From Halorussus salilacus (GTDB taxonomy: Archaea; Halobacteriota; Halobacteria; Halobacteriales; Haladaptataceae), in contig NZ_CP099995.1 of assembly GCF_024138125.1 (NCBI RefSeq), forward strand, positions 62,001-126,000: a stretch of DNA of 64,000 nt, read 5' to 3'. How positions within the stretch are numbered: the stretch's first letter is position 1; the number at the start of each line of letters is the position of its first letter. Position numbers and translations under genes: made by a program. The notes beneath the pieces were generated by a model. The model did not search any database and was not told the DNA's origin. It worked only from the letters and a program-made list of their open reading frames with translations. Below are positions 1 through 8,413 of the stretch, piece after piece.

Positions 1-706
1 GGTAAGTCGGATCGCTCACAACTTTCTCTCTGATTCTCTCCCACAGTTCTTCAGGCACATCGAGCTGCTTGCCGCTTGTCTGCACCTCCCGTAGGTCTTC
101 CAGGTCGATATCGTAGGCTTCCTCGTCGTAGTCGGCGTTGAACGCGGCATCGGCTGCCTCGAGATCGGTCGCATCATCGGGAACATCGGGTGCCGACTCG
201 GACTCGTTGATTACTGCCCGAAGATCATACTCCTCGTACGCCTCCAGCACATCATCGACGAAGTCCCAGTATTCCTCAATAGAAGCCGTCTGCCTGTTGG
301 GTACGTCATAGCCGAGGGCCTCCATTCCCGCGACTGCACGCTTGTTGAGAATCGCGTACGTGTCTGGGGCGAGGACATGAAGTAATTCGGTCGCTGTGGC
401 CCAGCCGAACCCATCGAGTTCCAGTACATCTTCCAGTGCGTCCGAATCCTCGAGAGCTCGTTCAACAGTGCTGGCGACTTCCTCGGGTGACTGCTTGTCG
501 AATACGATGTCGTCGACATAGTAGTCGATACTGCGCCGGGGCTCGGTTGCCCAGAAGCCGTCGTGGGCCACCAGTTCCGCAAATGCGTCACGCGTTGGAT
601 TATCGAGGAAGTTCTTGGCTAGCTTGCGCTTCTCTGCGATGTCGTCATTCCGGTCGGGATAGTATGCCATCGTTGAATCCTCCACTCTGTTTTGAGTAGT
701 AGCCAT
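1..706 (-). CDS. McrB-like protein, N-terminal part (partial)
   Basis: The reading frame is open from an ATG at 706 to the left edge, so only about 235 N-terminal residues are visible and the C-terminus is missing. The visible part is acidic and helical. It carries a segment reading GWATATELLHVL followed by AILNKRAVAGM, which I recall from N-terminal regions of haloarchaeal McrB-like AAA proteins; no P-loop lies in the visible part, so this is an inference. A second ATG at 670 (reading MAYYP) is an alternative start. A TATA-like element with a neighbouring inverted repeat lies 45-70 nt upstream. If it is McrB-like, it would be a nucleotide-driven, modification-dependent restriction component, which fits the nuclease and helicase genes next to it. 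Sequence to the left of the window would decide. Confidence 0.5.
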   Translation of the reverse strand, partial: MATTQNRVEDSTMAYYPDRNDDIAEKRKLAKNFLDNPTRDAFAELVAHDGFWATEPRRSIDYYVDDIVFDKQSPEEVASTVERALEDSDALEDVLELDGFGWATATELLHVLAPDTYAILNKRAVAGMEALGYDVPNRQTASIEEYWDFVDDVLEAYEEYDLRAVINESESAPDVPDDATDLEAADAAFNADYDEEAYDIDLEDLREVQTSGKQLDVPEELWERIREKVVSDPTY

Positions 707-750
707 TTTCTCTCAAGACTAATACTCAACACAACATCGTGGATGTAGAT

Positions 751-777
751 GTATATAGTTTTCTCTAGTTAGAGAAA
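751..777 (-). promoter_or_regulatory. Promoter with inverted-repeat operator
   Basis: Read on the minus strand, a TATA-like box (ACTATATAC, 751-759) is immediately preceded by an inverted repeat with arms TTTCTCTA (760-767) and TAGAGAAA (770-777) separated by 2 nt. The repeat covers the position where the archaeal BRE would sit, so a bound protein would block TFB. It lies about 45 nt upstream of the ATG at 706. The repressor is not identified. Confidence 0.45.
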
Positions 778-941
778 CTAGAACCTCTAATCAGAAAAAT
801 CGCAGAGAAATACAGGCTCTCTCCGGGAAATTCGCGGTGGGTTTGCTCTGAATCTCTGACTCCAGTAGAGAAGCAGATTTCCTGCGGTCCAGACGGCAAC
901 TTAATATCCAATATTCTTGACCAGGGCACGGGCTCAAAGGA

Positions 942-1535
942 TTAGAGCTCACTTGGAGGAAGGAGCTCACAGAGAACGGGTGCTTGGTCAAGAAGCGAGT
1001 CAAAGAGCCGCTCAGTAGGTCGATATAACGCGTGGTGCTCATCGACGATGTAGGAAGATTCCTCACCACCTGGTTGGGAAAGGAAACCGCTCTGAAGAAG
1101 TGGAGTGAGCGTGGTATCCAACGCAGCATCGGCACGCCCAGACTCTATTTCCAGTGTACGACGCGTGAACTGTGAGCGGAAATTACGTGTGCAGCAGCCT
1201 AGCACATGGGCACGTCGATCAGCAAATAATTCATTGAGTGCCGTTCGGTGCGTGCGAGTCCAATAGTCGTCAAGGCTGACGTAGGTTCGGACGATCGGAG
1301 AGAGGTCATTGAGTGATCCGTCGGCGTGAACGATGCCAAGATCGTTGAGGGCGTGACGGTCGTGAGTGTTGAGTGACTCACCGAGCGGATGAAGGACTGT
1401 TTGGAGGGCATCGTGGTACCGCGACGTTAGAAACTCTCCAGCAACGACGTGGGAATTGCCGATATTACGGGTGGGGTGGATTGCCTCGTGGTGATCCGGA
1501 TTTCGGTGTTCGACGTGGGTTCGTGGATAGGTCAT
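942..1535 (-). CDS. Small protein of unknown function downstream of the MrfA-like helicase
   Basis: A 197-residue protein starting at the ATG at 1535 (reading MTYPRTHVEHR); a further upstream start would be TTG at 1562. I do not recognise the family. The first 25 residues contain TYPRT and then HEAIHPT, two short strings reminiscent of the motifs around the active site of type IA topoisomerases, but the spacing is far too short for that fold, so this may be chance or a relic. The rest is Leu/Arg/His-rich and probably helical, with a Cys-Cys pair near residue 113. It follows the helicase gene by 87 nt on the same strand and is likely the last gene of that operon, so it may assist the helicase or exonuclease. 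Confidence 0.5.
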   Translation of the reverse strand: MTYPRTHVEHRNPDHHEAIHPTRNIGNSHVVAGEFLTSRYHDALQTVLHPLGESLNTHDRHALNDLGIVHADGSLNDLSPIVRTYVSLDDYWTRTHRTALNELFADRRAHVLGCCTRNFRSQFTRRTLEIESGRADAALDTTLTPLLQSGFLSQPGGEESSYIVDEHHALYRPTERLFDSLLDQAPVLCELLPPSEL

Positions 1536-1622
1536 CTGCGACCTCACACAACGTGCTGGCAAACATTAGCATACCGGGCCTGCAAGAACTGAGGCTACAG
1601 TATCGACCCCGCTTACTCGGGA

Positions 1623-4190
1623 TTATGAGATCGAGGCAGGCGGTCGCTGTTCTTCAACAGGGGTCACTTCGCTATCTGTCTCTGGGAGGTGTTCGTTGAG
1701 GTCATCCTCCTCCTGATCACCGAGCAGATGCTCGAGGACGTCCGCAGCTGCAGGAGAGTACAGCGGGCGGTTGTCGTTTCCGCAGCGGTCGTCCATCGTA
1801 CAGGCGGGACACCCTTCGTCACGGCCACACGAACAATCAACGATGAGGTCGTGGGCACGCCGGGCGACGTCTTCGAAGTGCTCGTAAATCGAACGTGAGA
1901 ACCCGAGACCGCCCTCGATACCGTCGTAGATGAACCAACCACTTTTCTCGGGATTTCCAGGAAGCCGATTCGTTGCGAGGCCACCGATGTCACCGCCATC
2001 GACTTTCAGTTCAAGTGGCGAGACGGCGATCATCGCGTGTTCGACGGCGTGAATCCCACCAAGGTACCCGTGAAGCCGCGGTGGGAGGTTGATGCATTCA
2101 GGATTGTGGTACTCCGAGTGCTTGTTGAGCATCGCCCGTTCGATGTCGTTGGGAGTCTCGGCCCAACACAGCTGGGTTCGCATTTCTAACGGGGGCACAC
2201 CAGTTTCATTGCCCAGCTCAAGTACGTCCCCGCTTCCGATTTCTCGCTTGAGGTACGTGCTATAGTGGACAGATACCGTTCCATACCCCCAGTTGAGCGT
2301 GAACGGTCCGACCTCGCGTGAGTCCTCGACGACCGTGTCGTAAATGTTGACCTGGCCTTGGGACTGTGTGTAATAGCTCACATTCGCTTTCTCGAGCGAG
2401 ATGTACGGCTGTGGGATGTCCTCTCGGAGTTCGACGACCTGATACTGCTCGCCCTGGTGGAGAACAGTTGCACCTTCGTGGTAGTCTCTGTAGGCCCGGT
2501 CACGGCCGATCGGTTGGTGGTCAATCGATCCATCGCCAGCTAGTCGGACGTCGAAGGTGTTTCCGCCGGAGGAGTACAGGCTGATCGCATCCTGTGGGCG
2601 GTCGCGATGGGCGTACATCACGCCGCTATCGAGCGATCCTTCGAGGTCGCCCTTACGTCGGCCGTACTCCACGGCACGTTCCAGTCGTTCCTCGCCTCCG
2701 AAATCCTCTGCATCATCCCGTGTGAGGGGGAGTTCCTGCGCGGCGCAGTTGAGTTGCTGGAGGTACACGGGATTGTTGTCGAGGTCGACGACGGCGCTCT
2801 CGTGGTCTTCTTCGAGGACGTACTCCGGGTGCTGGAGAATGTACTGGTCGAGCGTGGAGTGGCTCGGAACGAACACTGAGAGCGCATCTCGTGTTCCTCT
2901 GCCCGATCGACCGATTCGTTGCCAGAACGACTGGCGCGACCCCGGATAGCCCATGAGGACGGTCCCATCGACGCCGCCGATATTGATACCGACTTCCAGG
3001 GCACTCGTCGTCGAGACGCCGTCGAGGTGTCCTTCCTTGAGTTGGTACTCCGTCCCCCGACGGGACTGTTTGCCGTGTCCGGCATGGTAGGATGCGAGGT
3101 CCGGTCTTCCCTGATATCGGTTCTCCGGGTCGGTGATGAACCGCTTCGCACGGTTGACAGACAGTTCGGTGAGCTTCCGCGAGTCACAGAACAGGAGCGA
3201 CTGAACGTTCTTCTGGCACATATGCGCCCACACTTCTGGGGCTTCGACCGTCGCAGGACGCTTCGACAGCGCCGGAGAGTCAATGTCGTCAGTGAGACCG
3301 TCGTCACCACTCATGGGGGGGTCCCAGAACACGAGGTGACGGATGCCTCGCGGTGATCCGTCTTCGTCGACGACTGCCGCGGGCTCACCAGTGAGTGCGA
3401 GAGCGTGTTCTGTGGGATTGCCGATCGTCGCCGTCGTGAGAACGTACTGCGGATCGCCGCCGTAGTAATCGATGATCCGTTGGGCGCGTCGGAGGATCCA
3501 GGCGACGTGCATCCCGCCGAGGCCAGTCCACATGTGGGCTTCATCGATAACCACTAGCGAGCAGTTCGAGTGGAAGTCTGCCCACAGGTGGTGACTCTCC
3601 AGATACTGATTCAGCCCGACGAAGTTCGTGATTACGACGTTGCACTCATCGCGGATGCGAGACTTTTCCTCGCTCTTCGTGTCACCGTCGTAGACGCCGA
3701 CACTGATATCCAGTCCAAGCGTGTTACGAAGGAACTCGTTGAGTTCTTGCTCCTGGTCGCGACTGAGCGCCTTCGTCGGATAGACGATAAGTGACCGCGT
3801 CTCTGGATCCTCAAGGTATTGACGAGCGATGTGAAGACCGTAGACCAGCGTCTTCCCCGAGGATGTACTGGTCGCTACACACACGTTGTCACCGCGGTCG
3901 AGTACCTGGAGAGCCTCTGCTTGGTGGCTCCACGGGTCGAATTCGAGGTTTCGAGCGATCTTGGGCGGAAGCACGTCCTCAGCTGGAACGGTCTGTTCCT
4001 CACGAGCGGGAATCTCGAAGTTCTCGTGAACCTGCCCGAAGTAGCGGTTATTCGGGTAGGTACTCTCGAGCTCCTCGCCGGTGAGTTGGAGGATGTCCGT
4101 CTGGATATCGATGTCACCGTTGTTGGTGTTGTCCTCCGGGTTGGTCGTGAGGTCTGTCTGGCTGTGGTCGGTATCGTGGTCGTCGTGCAT
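1623..4190 (-). CDS. DEAD/DEAH helicase with C-terminal DUF1998 (MrfA/YprA-like)
   Basis: An 855-residue superfamily 2 helicase. Visible motifs in order: Walker A TSTSSGKT (107-114), DEAH within VVIDEAHMW (216-219), TTAT (252-255), and motif VI QRIGRSGRG in the second RecA domain. The C-terminal third ends with a four-cysteine cluster (CSCG, CPAC and C-G-N, about residues 785-805), the metal-binding DUF1998 hallmark of MrfA/YprA. In Bacillus, MrfA is a 3'-5' DNA helicase that works with the exonuclease MrfB in mitomycin-lesion repair; DUF1998 modules also occur in DISARM. Here the gene starts 2 nt after an MrfB-like exonuclease gene, so the two are translated together. The first 60 residues are acidic and low-complexity, typical of haloarchaea. 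Role inferred: unwinding damaged or foreign DNA for the exonuclease. Confidence 0.88.
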   Translation of the reverse strand: MHDDHDTDHSQTDLTTNPEDNTNNGDIDIQTDILQLTGEELESTYPNNRYFGQVHENFEIPAREEQTVPAEDVLPPKIARNLEFDPWSHQAEALQVLDRGDNVCVATSTSSGKTLVYGLHIARQYLEDPETRSLIVYPTKALSRDQEQELNEFLRNTLGLDISVGVYDGDTKSEEKSRIRDECNVVITNFVGLNQYLESHHLWADFHSNCSLVVIDEAHMWTGLGGMHVAWILRRAQRIIDYYGGDPQYVLTTATIGNPTEHALALTGEPAAVVDEDGSPRGIRHLVFWDPPMSGDDGLTDDIDSPALSKRPATVEAPEVWAHMCQKNVQSLLFCDSRKLTELSVNRAKRFITDPENRYQGRPDLASYHAGHGKQSRRGTEYQLKEGHLDGVSTTSALEVGINIGGVDGTVLMGYPGSRQSFWQRIGRSGRGTRDALSVFVPSHSTLDQYILQHPEYVLEEDHESAVVDLDNNPVYLQQLNCAAQELPLTRDDAEDFGGEERLERAVEYGRRKGDLEGSLDSGVMYAHRDRPQDAISLYSSGGNTFDVRLAGDGSIDHQPIGRDRAYRDYHEGATVLHQGEQYQVVELREDIPQPYISLEKANVSYYTQSQGQVNIYDTVVEDSREVGPFTLNWGYGTVSVHYSTYLKREIGSGDVLELGNETGVPPLEMRTQLCWAETPNDIERAMLNKHSEYHNPECINLPPRLHGYLGGIHAVEHAMIAVSPLELKVDGGDIGGLATNRLPGNPEKSGWFIYDGIEGGLGFSRSIYEHFEDVARRAHDLIVDCSCGRDEGCPACTMDDRCGNDNRPLYSPAAADVLEHLLGDQEEDDLNEHLPETDSEVTPVEEQRPPASIS

Positions 4191-4192
4191 TG

Positions 4193-5650
4193 TTAGAAGT
4201 CCATGAGTCCGGTCTGCGTGGTGTTTTCATCAGCAGGAACGCTGGCACGCTTGTGGCCAGGTGTCGCCTCAGCAATCGATTCGTAGACTGCAGCCAGCTC
4301 ACGGACGTCTGCCTCACAGTATGCCCGTGCAGTGTCCCAGTCTACGTTTCGAGCGCGCTCTGGAGACACGAGAAGCCGCTGGATGGTCTTCGCCAGTGAT
4401 TTCCCATCCACGGCGGCAGCAGCCGAGTCGCGCCCATGCCCGAGAGCCTCAGCGACGTCTTCAACCCGGTTCGTCCGACCGGGGAGGATGGCGTTGTCTT
4501 TTCGCACGGCCCAGTCGAACAGGTCGTACTCGAACACGGAGTCCGACCAGTAGTCTGCGTACTCCGGTGCGTGTCCTCGGATGAATCGGCTGAGGTGTTT
4601 GAAGTCGAAGTTGTGGCCGTTCCACGCGATGAGGGACGTGCGATCGTACTCGCTGGCTAGCCACGCAACAAACTCTCGGGTGGCTTTCCCTGGGCTGTCT
4701 CGTGACGGTTCCGTATCGATGAAGTCCACGTACTCGTCTGTTTCAGGGTCGTAGACCCCGATGAGCCAGATGATACTCGGGTTGAGGCCGTCAGTCTCGA
4801 TATCAATGAACAGCGGACTGTAGTCTGCTGCGGGGACGGCTTCGTCTGTGAGACGGATCACGCATCCTTCGGACAACGCGTGGGCGCTCTGGCGGATGCT
4901 CTGCGCTTTCGACTCACCGATACCTCGAACCTCACGAAGATCGCGTTCCGTCGCGGCTGCGACGTCGTCACGCGTCTCATACCCATTCCGAGAGAGCTTC
5001 GGGGCGGTTCCCTTGCCCACACCCGAGAGCGCTCGGAGGCCGAATTTATCCGCCGGTGTCGTGGACAAAGCGATGCGGCCACCCGAATCAAGCGAAAGGC
5101 AGGCGAGTTCGGGTGCCCCTTGCCGACGGGTTGGAGCAAGCCCGCGGACGGGAAGGCGAACGCTCTCGTCGTCGACGTCGGCCTTCCACACGAAATCGTA
5201 ACTAGCCTCCATGGCTCCGGTGAGGAACGTCGCTTCTCGGTCGGTTCGGTGTTGGAAGCGAGCGAGGTGTTCGAGGCCATCGAGCGAGACATCTAAAGAG
5301 ACCGAGTCGGCGCTCGTCTGTATCTCATCACAAATGACGTAGTCGACGTCGTCTGGAATCTCTTGCCCGCTGGCGCTAGAGGCTCCACCAATGAAGTCGA
5401 GCGACCTGACGATGGACACAGTAATCCCGTCAACAGTCTCAGTGTGAACCGCGCTCCCCCGAGTGTAAATTACCGGGCACGAGGCGGTACGCTCGACAGT
5501 GCTTACGGTTCGCATATCCAACTTTTCTTCGACAATGTAGATGAGATCCGCATCGAAGTAATCGACGAGATCTTCGATGGCGGTCGTCGTAGCGTCGACT
5601 AGCGCGTCACACCGGAGAGCAAGCAGACGTACTCCAAGGTCGCCCGCCAT
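4193..5650 (-). CDS. RNase H-fold 3'-5' exonuclease with helix-hairpin-helix (MrfB/YprB-like)
   Basis: A 485-residue protein. Residues 204-256 form two helix-hairpin-helix units (LSGVGKGTA and VRGIGESKA). They are followed by an RNase H-like exonuclease domain with DEDD-type acidic residues: DIETDG (283-288), NGHNFDF (344-350), and YCEADV (444-449). This is the YprB/MrfB architecture: a metal-dependent 3'-5' exonuclease. The N-terminal 200 residues are a divergent domain I cannot name; they contain ICDEI (106-110), like a Walker B strand, but no P-loop. The gene is followed 2 nt later by the MrfA-like helicase, matching the bacterial mrfAB pairing. It is preceded, in frame and one codon away, by the stop codon of a leaderless 22-codon reading frame that starts at the promoter-proximal ATG, so its own start at 5650 may be reached by re-initiation. 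Confidence 0.82.
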   Translation of the reverse strand: MAGDLGVRLLALRCDALVDATTTAIEDLVDYFDADLIYIVEEKLDMRTVSTVERTASCPVIYTRGSAVHTETVDGITVSIVRSLDFIGGASSASGQEIPDDVDYVICDEIQTSADSVSLDVSLDGLEHLARFQHRTDREATFLTGAMEASYDFVWKADVDDESVRLPVRGLAPTRRQGAPELACLSLDSGGRIALSTTPADKFGLRALSGVGKGTAPKLSRNGYETRDDVAAATERDLREVRGIGESKAQSIRQSAHALSEGCVIRLTDEAVPAADYSPLFIDIETDGLNPSIIWLIGVYDPETDEYVDFIDTEPSRDSPGKATREFVAWLASEYDRTSLIAWNGHNFDFKHLSRFIRGHAPEYADYWSDSVFEYDLFDWAVRKDNAILPGRTNRVEDVAEALGHGRDSAAAAVDGKSLAKTIQRLLVSPERARNVDWDTARAYCEADVRELAAVYESIAEATPGHKRASVPADENTTQTGLMDF

Positions 5651-5653
5651 GTC

Positions 5654-5722
5654 TCAGTGGGTGGTTGTCCCCTGGCCCGGTTGGCTATCAGCAGGTTGTC
5701 CCTCGTTTCGCGTGTTGGTCAT
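5654..5722 (-). CDS. Leaderless 22-residue leader ORF, in frame with the exonuclease gene
   Basis: The ATG at 5722 lies 22 nt after the 25-nt promoter element at 5744-5768, exactly the distance seen for the ubiquitin-like gene, so it is probably the first translated codon of a leaderless mRNA. It reads MTNTRNEGQP and ends in THHTGA-like context at a TGA (5654-5656). One codon (GAC) later, in the same frame, comes the ATG of the exonuclease. It is either a leader peptide that couples translation or the original N-terminus of the exonuclease cut by a nonsense change. Both are inferences. Confidence 0.5.
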   Translation of the reverse strand: MTNTRNEGQPADSQPGQGTTTH

Positions 5723-5743
5723 ACACTCACTATCGTAACCCTC

Positions 5744-5768
5744 TGGCTTATACTTTCTGACTAGCAAC
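5744..5768 (-). promoter_or_regulatory. Promoter of the exonuclease/helicase operon
   Basis: On the minus strand the element reads GTTGCTAGT, six variable bases, GTATAAG, then CCA. It matches the promoter at 10964-10988 at 20 of 25 positions without gaps. The TATA part lies about 28 nt upstream of the ATG at 5722. The conserved upstream half, GTTGCTAGT, sits where the BRE or an activator site would be. Confidence 0.7.
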
Positions 5769-5902
5769 TCTGCGATGTCCCTATCTTGGGACTTAGACGA
5801 ATTCAAAAGTGGGTCTGCGGGGGTCCGTGGTAGCTATCAATCACTATGCTCTCACCAGCCAGTGGATCTATAGAGTACTGAAATAACTGAGTATAGTCTT
5901 CC

Positions 5903-8380
5903 CTATGGCTGAACAGGAACCTCTAACAGTTGCTTCAGAAGACGGATTGCGAGCCGCTTGTTTAGCGTCCGATTCGCATTCCCACATTGCGGCGAGTGAA
6001 CGCACGATGGACACCCGCCTTCACAGGGACAGCTAGAGAGCATTTCCAACGTGCGCTCAAGCATTGTCTCCAGCTTCCCGAACGCTTCTCGAGTAAGTCC
6101 TACTCCACCTGGATGACCATCGTGGACGAAAATCGTGCTCCATCCAGTGTGTGGATGATACTCGGTCGAGAGTCCACCGACGTCGCGACGAGCACAGAGA
6201 ATCTCGAGTGGGAACAAAGAGATCAGTGCGTGCTCCAAAGCGTGAATACTCGCGAGAAATCCGTCCTCTTCCTCACTCGCAGCTTTGATGTCCTGCTCGA
6301 TCTGCGGCGGAATTGTGAAATAGAGCCCACGGGTGCGAATTGTCCGTTCAGGAAGCGGCTCGTCGAAAGCCCGCTCGACGCCGTCCTCATCTGATGGGTG
6401 GTCATAGAGCATGTATCCCGTCACTTCTTCGGCGACGGTGAGATCCGCAAATCCAACAGAGACAGTCTCCTGTGAGGCGAGACCGCCCGTCTTGAGCTCC
6501 TCTTCGATAGTAATTCGTTTCTCAGTGAGTGGACGGGTATACCCCATCGTGTTCACTGACTTCAGGAGCACACGGTCAGCATCGAATTCTGCCTCCGTCA
6601 CACGATACGACTCCTTTTGATGATGATAGATTGCACCGGGGTGTGCATCACGAAGCGCATCGCCAAACGGCAGCGAGGTAAGTGTCCTATCACGCAGTCG
6701 ATCATAAAGTTCGATTTGCCGATCATCGATAGAGCGGATGTCCATCGTGTGTTGCGGGCTGTCCTCTCCCATGTACTTCCACCGAGGACCGGTTCGAGAG
6801 CTAAATCGCTCTAGTTGGTCCGCGTCATCAAGAGACGCAACAGTCGCCGGATATTCAGCGCCAAAGTAGGTGTCATCACTGGTGCGCAGGAACAGCTCTT
6901 GAGCCGCACAGCAGACGTGGTCATCTAGTATTTGGGTGTTTGCGGGGTTGACTGCTGCTTGTTCAGGGTCGCCGTCGAACAGGAGATCCGGATTCGCCAT
7001 ACAGTACTGGTCTAACGGATTCGGGCTTGCTACGAGGACAACAAGACTCGGATTTTCTCCACGTCCTGCCCGCCCAGCGCGCTGGAATGTGCTCATGCTT
7101 GTTCCTGGATGCCCGTCGAGAAGGACGACGTCGAGACTACCGACGTCGATGCCGAGTTCGAGTGCATTCGTACTCCAGACACCTCGAATGGATCCATCGC
7201 GAAGCCCCGCCTCGATGGTGGTCCGACGTTCGTCCTGGAGTGCTGAGTGGTATGCAGTAACCTGGTCCGCTAGCTCGTGTTCACCACGCTTTCGAAGCTT
7301 GCTATCGCACCAGTTTGCGTACTGCTCGGTTCCCTGTCTGGCCCGTGTGAAGACGAGCGTCTGATACCCTCGTTGAACAAGATCGCAGAACAACCGCACC
7401 GTTTCTGGGTGATGGGAACGGCGCTCTCCGCCTATAATCTCGTTGTGGTGGGGTACTTCAACCGGGCTTGATGGTGGTGGGCTCGCTTCGGAACTGCCTT
7501 CCGCATTTGAAGGTGGTCCATCGGCTGTCGCCGATTCTGCCTCCAGTTCCTCGTCTTCTCTTAGCGGTGGATTCCAGAATACCCACTGGCGAGGGCCTGT
7601 CGCACTGGCATCGTCGTTGATTAATGAGAACTGGCTGGGTTGCTGTCCAGTGACTGCTGCTGCGTGTTCGATTGGATTCCCGATAGTTGCAGAGCAGCAG
7701 ATGTACTGGGGAGTAGAATCGTAGTACTCTGCCAAACGGGAGAGACGACGGAAAATTAGTGAGACGTGGCTTCCGAATATCCCTCGGAACTCGTGTACTT
7801 CGTCGACGACGACCGTCTCGAGCTGTTGGAAGAGCCACTTCCAGTGTTTTGGTGATTTAGAATATGGGAGCAAGCTTTTATGAATCATATCGGGGGTGGT
7901 CAAGAGAACATCTGGTTGGCGGGCCCAGACTTCACGTTTCTCGGAGTCCGTCAGTAGTCCTGTATATGTCGCAACGTCGACGCTCTGACTCCCCTCAAGA
8001 CTTGCGGCAATCTTGGAAATAGTATCTCTTTGATCGTTAATCAGAGCGTTCATCGGTGCGATATAGAGCGTCTTACCGTGGTGATCAAGAGCGCGCTCGA
8101 GTGCTGGCACCGTATAGGCGAGACTCTTACCGCTAGCTGTCGGAGTAGCGAGTACGACATTGTCTCCGTCTCGGACGACTTCGATTGCGTCCGCTTGGTG
8201 TTGGAAGAGTTCGTTGATATCGTGACGAGAGAGTGCGCTCGCTAACCGGTGATCAAGATCGATTGGTGAGGTTTCGGCCGAGGCCCCTGGCGTTCGCTCC
8301 TGATGGGTGATTTGCCCCTCGTAGTAGGGCCGGTTTCTAAGCCACTCGATTGTCTTCTCCACGGACGATTCTCGATTCAC
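5903..8380 (-). CDS. Second DEAD/DEAH helicase with C-terminal DUF1998, in the ubiquitin-like operon
   Basis: An 825-residue superfamily 2 helicase. It has Walker A TPTASGKS (79-86), DEVH within VVVDEVHEF (193-196), SATIG (motif III), and QRAGRAGRG (motif VI). The last 50 residues carry the cluster CPCEGGCPSC and C-G-N, the DUF1998-type metal site. Between the two RecA domains lies an acidic, Pro/Ser-rich stretch of roughly 40 residues (about 275-315), probably a disordered linker. It is a paralogue of the helicase at 1623-4190 but has no exonuclease partner of its own. It starts 33 nt after the JAMM/E1 gene, so it is the last gene of the conjugation operon. Inferred role: DNA or RNA remodelling that is controlled by, or targeted for, ubiquitin-like modification. 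Confidence 0.87.
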   Translation of the reverse strand: MNRESSVEKTIEWLRNRPYYEGQITHQERTPGASAETSPIDLDHRLASALSRHDINELFQHQADAIEVVRDGDNVVLATPTASGKSLAYTVPALERALDHHGKTLYIAPMNALINDQRDTISKIAASLEGSQSVDVATYTGLLTDSEKREVWARQPDVLLTTPDMIHKSLLPYSKSPKHWKWLFQQLETVVVDEVHEFRGIFGSHVSLIFRRLSRLAEYYDSTPQYICCSATIGNPIEHAAAVTGQQPSQFSLINDDASATGPRQWVFWNPPLREDEELEAESATADGPPSNAEGSSEASPPPSSPVEVPHHNEIIGGERRSHHPETVRLFCDLVQRGYQTLVFTRARQGTEQYANWCDSKLRKRGEHELADQVTAYHSALQDERRTTIEAGLRDGSIRGVWSTNALELGIDVGSLDVVLLDGHPGTSMSTFQRAGRAGRGENPSLVVLVASPNPLDQYCMANPDLLFDGDPEQAAVNPANTQILDDHVCCAAQELFLRTSDDTYFGAEYPATVASLDDADQLERFSSRTGPRWKYMGEDSPQHTMDIRSIDDRQIELYDRLRDRTLTSLPFGDALRDAHPGAIYHHQKESYRVTEAEFDADRVLLKSVNTMGYTRPLTEKRITIEEELKTGGLASQETVSVGFADLTVAEEVTGYMLYDHPSDEDGVERAFDEPLPERTIRTRGLYFTIPPQIEQDIKAASEEEDGFLASIHALEHALISLFPLEILCARRDVGGLSTEYHPHTGWSTIFVHDGHPGGVGLTREAFGKLETMLERTLEMLSSCPCEGGCPSCVHSPQCGNANRTLNKRLAIRLLKQLLEVPVQP

Positions 8381-8413
8381 GTGATCGTATGTTGTGATTG
8401 TCTATTTTTCGCT

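Noticed and set aside
1623-8380. DISARM system, because of helicase and DUF1998
   Set aside because: DUF1998 is fused to each helicase as in MrfA rather than encoded as a separate DrmB, and there is no PLD-type DrmC or adjacent methylase.
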